Part shown: positions 51,471 to 57,792 of the stretch, in pieces
Layout: the number at the start of each line of letters is the position of its first letter
How positions within the stretch are numbered: the first letter of the stretch is position 1
Origin: an uncultured Porphyromonadaceae bacterium
GTDB taxonomy: Bacteria > Bacteroidota > Bacteroidia > Bacteroidales > Muribaculaceae
DNA: 64,000 bases
Direction: 5' to 3'
NCBI GenBank assembly: GCA_947176605.1
Contig: CAMWRH010000007.1
Coordinates: 1-64,000 of the forward strand
Notes under the pieces: model-generated
The model's input: the letters and a program-made list of their open reading frames with translations, nothing else
The model's database searches: none
What the model was told of the DNA's origin: nothing
Made by a program: the position numbers and the translations under genes

Positions 51471-52154
51471 ATGCAGAATCACGACAGGCACATAACACCG
51501 CATGACGCGCACCGCTTCCCGGACGGACATCACCGCCCCCCGCTGCGCAACATCAACCACAAGGAGGATTTTCCCCTTCCGCTGACCCTGCGCGACTCGC
51601 GCGGCGCCCCGCTGCGCATCCCCGACTACGATTTCACCGTCCGGCTCATCGCCGGATCCGCAGAATATTTCGCCGGACGCTTCAACGGCCGGCTGGTCAA
51701 CTGCCGCCCGGCGCAGCATGATTACTGCACGCTGGTGGTGTTCTGCACCGACCATCACTTCCCCCCGTGCCCCGAACTGATGGCGGAAATCACCTATCAT
51801 GTGCCGGACGCGGATTACGGCTGCCGGGGGTTCCGCAATATCGTGCGCCGACAGCCTACGGGCATATGCCTGACCGTACGCCGGTCGGATCTCCCCGGAT
51901 GGGCCGATTTCGACGGTCTGCCGGAGCATTCGTGCGGCTGCGATACCATCTCGCAGAATGAGATCGACGACATGTGGCTCCGTCTGCAGGCCCCGCTGCA
52001 TCATCCCGGTTGCCGTCCGGAGCCACGTCCGCCACATCATCCGCACCCGCATCCCCCTCACGGACCGTGCGGCGCCGCCCACCATGAGTCCATCTCGCCG
52101 CATGACCTGGATTCGATGTGGCAGCGATTCGAGGCCGATACACGCCGTAAATAG
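51471..52154 (+). CDS. Phage structural protein, His/Pro-rich C-terminus
   Basis: 227 aa; PRPPHHPHPHPPHGPCGAAHHES. Confidence 0.45.
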   Translation: MQNHDRHITPHDAHRFPDGHHRPPLRNINHKEDFPLPLTLRDSRGAPLRIPDYDFTVRLIAGSAEYFAGRFNGRLVNCRPAQHDYCTLVVFCTDHHFPPCPELMAEITYHVPDADYGCRGFRNIVRRQPTGICLTVRRSDLPGWADFDGLPEHSCGCDTISQNEIDDMWLRLQAPLHHPGCRPEPRPPHHPHPHPPHGPCGAAHHESISPHDLDSMWQRFEADTRRK

Positions 52155-52182
52155 TCAATAACCCCATAATTCATCTCTCCAA

Positions 52183-52449
52183 ATGGAAACAGTTTCCTCT
52201 AAGTTTCTCGACCTTAACGGTCTGCGGAATGTACTGGCAAAAGTCAACAAGTCAATCGAGGCCGCGCACACCGACGCGACTCTTCCGGCCACACCGACCC
52301 GCCCGGGTCTCGTAATTCCCGCCGACGGCATCGATGTCGATGAGACCGGCACAATCTCGGTGCGTATCGTCTCCGATGACGAAATCGCCGAAATCTGGAC
52401 CGAAGTGCTCTTCACTGCCGCCGACCGCGATACCGCGGCCGCAGGCTGA
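52183..52449 (+). CDS. Phage structural small protein
   Basis: 88 aa ORF; N-terminus similar to that of the next gene (KFLDLNGLRNVLAKVNK vs KFVDSAGLKTALQKVKS). Confidence 0.5.
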   Translation: METVSSKFLDLNGLRNVLAKVNKSIEAAHTDATLPATPTRPGLVIPADGIDVDETGTISVRIVSDDEIAEIWTEVLFTAADRDTAAAG

Positions 52450-52483
52450 CAATCCGTTTAACCTCTGACCATTACCCACGAAT

Positions 52484-53092
52484 ATGGCAAGTAAATTCGT
52501 TGACAGCGCCGGTCTGAAGACCGCGCTTCAGAAAGTTAAGTCCGAAATCGATACCACGAAGGCCTCGATTCTGGCGCAGAAGGCTACGGCCACCACCCTG
52601 GGTGTCGTGATGCCCGGCACAAACATGACCGTCGGGACCGACGGCAAACTCAATGTCGCCACCGGATCCACCACCGCTCTGGGTGTGCTGAAGGTCGGAT
52701 CGAACCTGGCCTGCACCTCCGGCACGGTTTCGGTCGCTACCGGGTCCACCACCGCTCTGGGTGTGCTTAAGGTCGGATCGAACCTCACATGTACCTCCGG
52801 CACAGTGGCCGTCGATACGACGAAAGTGGCGCTTAAGACCGACATCAATACGGCGATCACGAACCTTATCGGCGGTGCGCCGGAGACGCTCGACACGCTC
52901 CAGGAGATTGCCGACGCCCTCGGGCAGGATGCCAACCTTTCGGCTACCCTGACGGCCTCGATCGCGACCAAGGCCAATTCCGCCGATGTCTACACCAAGA
53001 CCGTGACCGATTCCACATTCGTCAAACAGGCCGACCTCGCGGCCCTCTCGACCACTGAAATCAATACCGTACTCTCCTCGGTATGGGCATGA
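52484..53092 (+). CDS. Head/tail fibre-like protein with 26-aa repeats
   Basis: TTALGVLKVGSNLACTSGTVSVATGS repeated; 78-bp period. Confidence 0.6.
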   Translation: MASKFVDSAGLKTALQKVKSEIDTTKASILAQKATATTLGVVMPGTNMTVGTDGKLNVATGSTTALGVLKVGSNLACTSGTVSVATGSTTALGVLKVGSNLTCTSGTVAVDTTKVALKTDINTAITNLIGGAPETLDTLQEIADALGQDANLSATLTASIATKANSADVYTKTVTDSTFVKQADLAALSTTEINTVLSSVWA

Positions 53093-53162
53093 TTCCCCTT
53101 TTTTCCTTAACCTCAGGGATGTCCGCCACACCCCGGCGGGCATCCCCTCCAACCCCACCGAC

Positions 53163-54167
53163 ATGGCTAAATACATGGATGCGGCCGGAATACGCGCTCT
53201 GGCCGAATCGGCTAAATCCTATTTCGCCGCTATTGACGACCTCGCATCAACAAATGAGATCCAGGAGCGCCTGACAGAAATCCTGATGCAAAATCAGGAA
53301 ACCTTTGATACCATGGCATCTCTGCTTCAGATCATGCTGGGCAGAACATCCGCAGCAAAGATATATTCACTGTATCAGGACCCTACCGCATACAATCTCA
53401 CAAGCTCGATGGGGATGGCCGTGGCGCCTCCTGTGCCCATAGAAGTAGCCACCCTGTCATGCAAGAATTCGAGCGGAATCCAATACTTTCCGGAGGCATA
53501 CATACCCTACGTGACAACGTTGGCCAGTGCTTTCTCCAATGCCGCGCAGCTCAAGGTAGTGGGAAATATCTATGCTGGAAATTGCAAAAGCCTCGCGCAG
53601 GCTTTTTACAATGCGTACAGGCTTCTGATTGTTGAAAACATCTATGCTCCAGAATGCACCGACGCCTCGTACCTTTTCGCAGGCTGCTCGGTCCTTGAAA
53701 GAATCGGGAGGCTCGACATCGGGACTCCTGCTACGGTAGCCGGAATGTTCAAACTCTGCACCGCACTTAAAACGGTGCCGGAAGTGGATACATCTGCCGC
53801 TACAGATCTGAGCTATATGTTTGACGGATCTGCTCAGATAAAACGAATCGAAGGAATCTCCTTTAAGTCAGCTGCAAATATCTCATCCATCTTCAATCAG
53901 ATGGGGGCCAATGTAGAATACGCATATCTCCTCGATCTCGGTTACACCGACGTGATGCCCGATCTGTCGGCTCTGACGAAATGGGGCACCGGCAAAGCTG
54001 AAAATCTGGAGTCGCTACGCTATTCACTTGTAGAGTCCTCCTGCGACCGCGCCGCCGCAGGACTGCCAAACCTTACAATGCGGCCATCTCAGACATCATT
54101 CGCGCTGCTCTCCAGTGAGGACGTAGCGCGTATCATAGCCAAAGGTTATACAATATTTCCTAAATAA
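53163..54167 (+). CDS. Phage fibre-like protein with BspA/DUF285-like repeats
   Basis: ...YLFAGCSVLERIGRLDIGTPATVAGMFKLCTALKTVPEVDTSAATDLSYMFDGS... Confidence 0.55.
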   Translation: MAKYMDAAGIRALAESAKSYFAAIDDLASTNEIQERLTEILMQNQETFDTMASLLQIMLGRTSAAKIYSLYQDPTAYNLTSSMGMAVAPPVPIEVATLSCKNSSGIQYFPEAYIPYVTTLASAFSNAAQLKVVGNIYAGNCKSLAQAFYNAYRLLIVENIYAPECTDASYLFAGCSVLERIGRLDIGTPATVAGMFKLCTALKTVPEVDTSAATDLSYMFDGSAQIKRIEGISFKSAANISSIFNQMGANVEYAYLLDLGYTDVMPDLSALTKWGTGKAENLESLRYSLVESSCDRAAAGLPNLTMRPSQTSFALLSSEDVARIIAKGYTIFPK

Positions 54168-54175
54168 TCACTCTT

Positions 54176-54430
54176 ATGATTGAATCACAATTCTCTGTAA
54201 GATGTCTTGAAGCATCGGAAGGCTATTTCATAACACAGGCTGCAGATGTGCCTGATAGCGCTCGTATGGTCGGCAAACGTGTAATACTGGGAGTGAATGA
54301 TTCCCCCTCCAACTGGAAGGAAATCACGGCTCTTGAGGCGGCCCGTATCCAGACCCTGCAGGGGATGGCCGCAGTCACTGCCCCGCTCCCCGATATCGCT
54401 GAACCCGCTCAGCCGTCAGATCCGGAATAA
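54176..54430 (+). CDS. Phage hypothetical protein
   Basis: 84 aa ORF. Confidence 0.45.
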   Translation: MIESQFSVRCLEASEGYFITQAADVPDSARMVGKRVILGVNDSPSNWKEITALEAARIQTLQGMAAVTAPLPDIAEPAQPSDPE

Positions 54431-54543
54431 CCGCCCCGCAGGTTTCCGCACCGCCGCAGGGCTTCAGCCCTGCCCCCGCTGCTCTCCCTCTCTCCCCGTT
54501 CCCCATTCCTCCCTCCTAATTCCTGATTCCTCTCTCCTCCCCC

Positions 54544-54813
54544 ATGAACAGTCTAAGAAACGAACTGGCCGCCCTCCCTGTCCGCGAACAGGTGCTGTTC
54601 CTGCTCGCAGTGATCTGCATGGTGGCCGCAATGGTGGTGATCTTTATCGCCATGTACACCGCCCCGAAGGGTGAAATCCACTCTTCGGTGCTCACTTATT
54701 TCGGTATCTCGCTCGGTTTCGTCGGGTCGGTATTCGGTATCTCTACCCACTATAACGCCGAACTCGAAAAACTGAAACAGATGGTGGCCGACGCCTCCAA
54801 GCGTCCGGCCTGA
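54544..54813 (+). CDS. Holin-like membrane protein
   Basis: Two predicted TM segments (VLFLLAVICMVAAMVVIFIAMYT, YFGISLGFVGSVFGIS); precedes the amidase. Confidence 0.55.
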   Translation: MNSLRNELAALPVREQVLFLLAVICMVAAMVVIFIAMYTAPKGEIHSSVLTYFGISLGFVGSVFGISTHYNAELEKLKQMVADASKRPA

Positions 54814-54821
54814 CCGACCGC

Positions 54822-55049
54822 TCACAGCGACTCAAGTACCGTGTTGAGCGCCTCGGCCATCGAGACCCCCATGCGCGCCGCATAGGCCTGCAGACGCTCT
54901 TTGGCAAGCGCCGACACCTTCACCCCTATCGCACACGTGCGGTCGGCTTTCGCGGGGCGCCCCGCTCCGGCACGCGCTCCACCGCGCCGCTCCACCTTCT
55001 CCACGCCGGAGACGCAAGCCCCGCCGTCTCGTTTAATTTTCTCTTGCAT
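54822..55049 (-). CDS. Ribbon-helix-helix-like DNA-binding protein
   Basis: 75 aa; GARAGAGRPAKADRTCAIGVKVSALAKERLQAYAARMGVSMAEALNTVLESL; only minus-strand gene in the late region. Confidence 0.55.
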   Translation of the reverse strand: MQEKIKRDGGACVSGVEKVERRGGARAGAGRPAKADRTCAIGVKVSALAKERLQAYAARMGVSMAEALNTVLESL

Positions 55050-55078
55050 AATTCAAATTTAATCGTTAACTTTGTGCC

Positions 55079-55250
55079 ATAACCCTAAAACCGCAAAGGG
55101 CGCCCCGCTGTTGCCGCAGCGGGGACTTTAAAACCTTTGTTACCCTTTTGAGTTTTAGAAGAGCCGGATTCTGAATCTCACGACTTTCTTACTCCAAATC
55201 GAGATTGTGATTTCAACCTTTATCATGATTTGAGGTGGTTTTAGGGTTAT
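55079..55250 (+). ncRNA. Candidate closed-ended structured RNA
   Basis: 5'/3' arms ataaccctaaaacc (55079-55092) / ggttttagggttat (55237-55250), 5 nt after a TAACTTTG element; internal 8-bp hairpin 55103-55124. Confidence 0.5.
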
Positions 55251-55315
55251 TCCCTCCTTTTTCATTGGGCGAGGGGCAATCTCACCGCAATCTCTCTTGA
55301 TTGCATTACAAAGTT

Positions 55316-55361
55316 AGTGATTATTTTTGAATTATCCAAGTATATTTCAAAAATAATCACT
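55316..55361. promoter_or_regulatory. 16-bp perfect inverted repeat overlapping a minus-strand promoter (operator candidate)
   Basis: agtgattatttttgaa / ttcaaaaataatcact; minus-strand TAACTTTGT at 55308-55316. Confidence 0.55.
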
Positions 55362-55387
55362 TATTTTTTCACTTTTCCTCTCTCATC

Positions 55388-55807
55388 ATGAATAAACCGG
55401 AATTTATACTGATCCACTGCTCCGACACGAAGGAGGGCGCGGATTTTTCGGCCAAGGATATCGATGCGTGGCACCGCGCACGCGGTTTCCGTTGCATCGG
55501 GTATCATTATGTCGTGCGCCTCGATGGCACCTACGAACGTGGCCGCCAGGATCTCGAGGAGGGCGCCCATTGCGTCCAGGAGTCGATGAACCGCCGCTCG
55601 GTGGCCATCTGCTACATCGGCGGCCAGTCGAAGGACGGGAAGTATGCCGACACCCGAACCCCGGAGCAGAAGCGCACCATCATCACGCTGATCCGCACGC
55701 TGCGCGGCCGTTACGGGAATCTCCCCGTCCTGGGACACCGCGATGTGAAGGGGGTGGCAAAGGCCTGCCCCTGCTTCGATGCGGCCAAAGAATACGCCAA
55801 CCTCTGA
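55388..55807 (+). CDS. N-acetylmuramoyl-L-alanine amidase (endolysin)
   Basis: FILIHCSDTKEG, GYHYVVRLDGTYERGR, AICYIGG, VLGHRDVKGVAKACPCFDA. Confidence 0.88.
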   Translation: MNKPEFILIHCSDTKEGADFSAKDIDAWHRARGFRCIGYHYVVRLDGTYERGRQDLEEGAHCVQESMNRRSVAICYIGGQSKDGKYADTRTPEQKRTIITLIRTLRGRYGNLPVLGHRDVKGVAKACPCFDAAKEYANL

Positions 55808-55816
55808 TCAGCGCTC

Positions 55817-56074
55817 ATGGACTCTCCGGCCACTCCCCCGCCCCGTCAGTCGCCCGATCTGACACGGATTCTGCTCACGGCGCTGCTCCTGCTGCTCCTG
55901 CTGCTGACATCGACCGGATGCCGCACACAGCAACAGCGCACGGCCATCACCGAGCACCGTCTGACATTCCGCACCGATTCGACCCTGCTGATATCCACGC
56001 GCACCGATACGATCACGACACGCGAACTATCGGTCGACATCCCCATCTGGCAGTTCTTCCCTCTCATACGTTGA
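55817..56074 (+). CDS. Small lipoprotein, Rz1/spanin-like
   Basis: TM/signal then lipobox LLLTSTGC; directly after the endolysin. Confidence 0.5.
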   Translation: MDSPATPPPRQSPDLTRILLTALLLLLLLLTSTGCRTQQQRTAITEHRLTFRTDSTLLISTRTDTITTRELSVDIPIWQFFPLIR

Positions 56075-56113
56075 TGGCGCCGCGCCCCCCTGCTTCGGGA
56101 GGCGCGGCGCCTC
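56059..56113. repeat. ~54-bp direct repeat with hairpin, copy 1
   Basis: ccctctcatacgttgatggcgccgcgcccccctgcttcgggaggcgcggcgcctc. Confidence 0.85.
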
Positions 56114-56177
56114 TGTCACACCCCTGCGATGTCGCTCAACGCCGCAGGGATTTTTTTTGAAAAAAGTTCCCGAAAAA

Positions 56178-56209
56178 TTTGCTTATAATGATTTTATTAT
56201 GTAACTTTG
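56178..56209 (+). promoter_or_regulatory. Bacteroidetes-type promoter TTTG-N20-TAACTTTG
   Basis: TTTG 56178-56181, taactttg 56202-56209. Confidence 0.7.
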
Positions 56210-56247
56210 CAGTATGAAAACAGAACAGAAAGGAGGTGTACAATGAA

Positions 56248-56370
56248 ATGAGCAGAAAAGAAGAATTGATTGCGATCATATTCCGGTTGCTGACACTAAT
56301 CGAAACAAAACGCAATCAATCCATAATTGACCAAATCAGAGGTCTGCTGAATGAGTTAATCAACACGTAA
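56248..56370 (+). CDS. 40-aa small protein MSRKEELIAIIFRLLTLIETKRNQSIIDQIRGLLNELINT
   Basis: Behind promoter and aggaggtg, followed by TTCG-loop terminator; absent from the supplied ORF track because of length. Confidence 0.5.
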   Translation: MSRKEELIAIIFRLLTLIETKRNQSIIDQIRGLLNELINT

Positions 56371-56375
56371 AACCA

Positions 56376-56397
56376 GCCCCCGACTTCGGTCGGGGGC
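56376..56397 (+). terminator. Terminator hairpin with TTCG tetraloop
   Basis: gcccccgac-ttcg-gtcgggggc. Confidence 0.7.
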
Positions 56398-56413
56398 AAA
56401 ATTACTAAAAAAA

Positions 56414-56734
56414 ATGTACTACGGCAAACAAATCCCGCATAATCCACAAAAAGCGGAAGAAGCAAGAAACAAGGTTACTCAGTTCCGCAACGGGGCTGTA
56501 TTCAACGCATTCCTCGAACTTGAGGGGATAATCAATAAGTCGGCACTCGCACGCCAGTACTTCGGCAAGTCACAGGGCTGGCTGTCGCAGCGTATCAACG
56601 GCTGCACAATGTGCGACCGCAAGATGGCATTCTCACCGGACGAAGCACGGCAACTGGCCGATGCATTCCGCGACATCGCGCACCGCCTCAACGGGCTGGC
56701 ATCGGAAATCGACACCGTTGCCGATGTCGAGTGA
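56414..56734 (+). CDS. DUF5053-like phage protein
   Basis: 106 aa; GIINKSALARQYFGKSQGWLSQRINGCTM HTH-like. Confidence 0.55.
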   Translation: MYYGKQIPHNPQKAEEARNKVTQFRNGAVFNAFLELEGIINKSALARQYFGKSQGWLSQRINGCTMCDRKMAFSPDEARQLADAFRDIAHRLNGLASEIDTVADVE

Positions 56735-56748
56735 TTCCGCCATTTGTG

Positions 56749-56802
56749 CCCTCTCATACGTTGATGGCGCCGCGCCCCCTGCTTCGGGAGGCGCGGCGCC
56801 TC
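56749..56802. repeat. ~54-bp direct repeat with hairpin, copy 2
   Basis: ccctctcatacgttgatggcgccgcgccccctgcttcgggaggcgcggcgcctc. Confidence 0.85.
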
Positions 56803-57134
56803 CTTTTCGGGGCGCTCCATCCGCCGCAGGATGGGGTGCCTCACTTAGTTTCGGCCATATCAGCGAGTTAGCTGCACCACACGCCGCCGACACCCCCCTG
56901 CATATACCGCACTGCCGGGTGCCCCGGAGGGGTCGCCGGACAGGCAATCGGGTTGAGTCTTGAGTCAGTCACCGCCTCCGTTTTTTTCACTCCGGCCACC
57001 TTAAACACCGCCAAATCAACAGGTTGACTTTCCCAACCCTTTAAAACTTCCGGTTTTAACAAATACGCCCCGACCGCACCCCGATTTTCAGCCCCTTTTT
57101 CCGGTCCGCACCCCCTCATTTATCCGGCTCTACG

Positions 57135-57166
57135 TTTGCGGATTTGAATTTTAATTACTAACTTTG
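57135..57166 (+). promoter_or_regulatory. Bacteroidetes-type promoter TTTG-N20-TAACTTTG
   Basis: TTTG 57135-57138, taactttg 57159-57166. Confidence 0.75.
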
Positions 57167-57270
57167 CAGTGCTAACAAAATCAAGGGCCTCGGCTCTACC
57201 GTGTGGACATCGGTCAATTGTCCGGACCTCTTACGTGCACCGGAGCATCGGCGCCGCCGCGCTCCCGTAC

Positions 57271-57424
57271 ATGGATTACATTTTGCACAATAGCCAACAC
57301 TAATACAGTGGCGGCTGTCATTCCCGTAATCTTTAGTTCGCCGGTAGGCGTGGCTCTTGGTTTTGTTTAGCGACGGGGAATGGCAGCCGTTTTTTTTCTG
57401 CCTGAAACGCTAAACAGAACCAAG
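57271..57424 (+). promoter_or_regulatory. Leader attenuator: uORF + terminator + competing antiterminator helix
   Basis: uORF MDYILHNSQH* (57271-57303); terminator helix 57312-57327/57373-57389 + T8; competing helix 57356-57372/57408-57424. Confidence 0.65.
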
Positions 57425-57427
57425 ACA

Positions 57428-57655
57428 ATGAAAACTACAACCATCACAATCACCGTACCGGCGATCAGCCCGGCACGCATCGCAGTCAACACACGCGCAG
57501 CCCTGCGCTCGGCCGCACGCGCGGCACGTCAGCTCCCGATCCATCTGGCCGTAGGCGCGGCCGCCGCTTCTTTCACGGCCCTGCTGCTCGACATGCACAC
57601 GGCCGCCGGACTGACGGCTCTCGCCGCCGCAGCCGCCGTGGCACGCACACGATAG
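57428..57655 (+). CDS. Small hydrophobic Ala-rich protein
   Basis: 75 aa; ATG four nt after the antiterminator 3' arm; one TM-like segment. Confidence 0.5.
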   Translation: MKTTTITITVPAISPARIAVNTRAALRSAARAARQLPIHLAVGAAAASFTALLLDMHTAAGLTALAAAAAVARTR

Positions 57656-57735
57656 ATTTTAGGCTTTAGGCTTTAGGCTTTAGGCTTAGACCTAACACCT
57701 AACACCTAACGCCTAACACCTAACGCCTAACGCCG
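57655..57735. repeat. Inverted CTTTAGG / CCTAACG repeat block E
   Basis: ttttaggctttaggctttaggctttaggcttagacctaacacctaacacctaacgcctaacacctaacgcctaacgcc. Confidence 0.85.
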
Positions 57736-57792
57736 TCCTTGCTCCATCACCCCTTATGAGCCATATTTGCGGATAAAAAATTATCCGTAAAT

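Noticed and set aside
52560-52815. CRISPR or diversity-generating-retroelement template repeat.
   Set aside because: The 78-bp repeats are in-frame coding repeats; no reverse transcriptase or template/variable repeat pair was seen.
38789-57735. CRISPR-like arrays from the CCTAAAG-type tracts.
   Set aside because: Period is ~7 bp with no spacers, no cas genes in the window.
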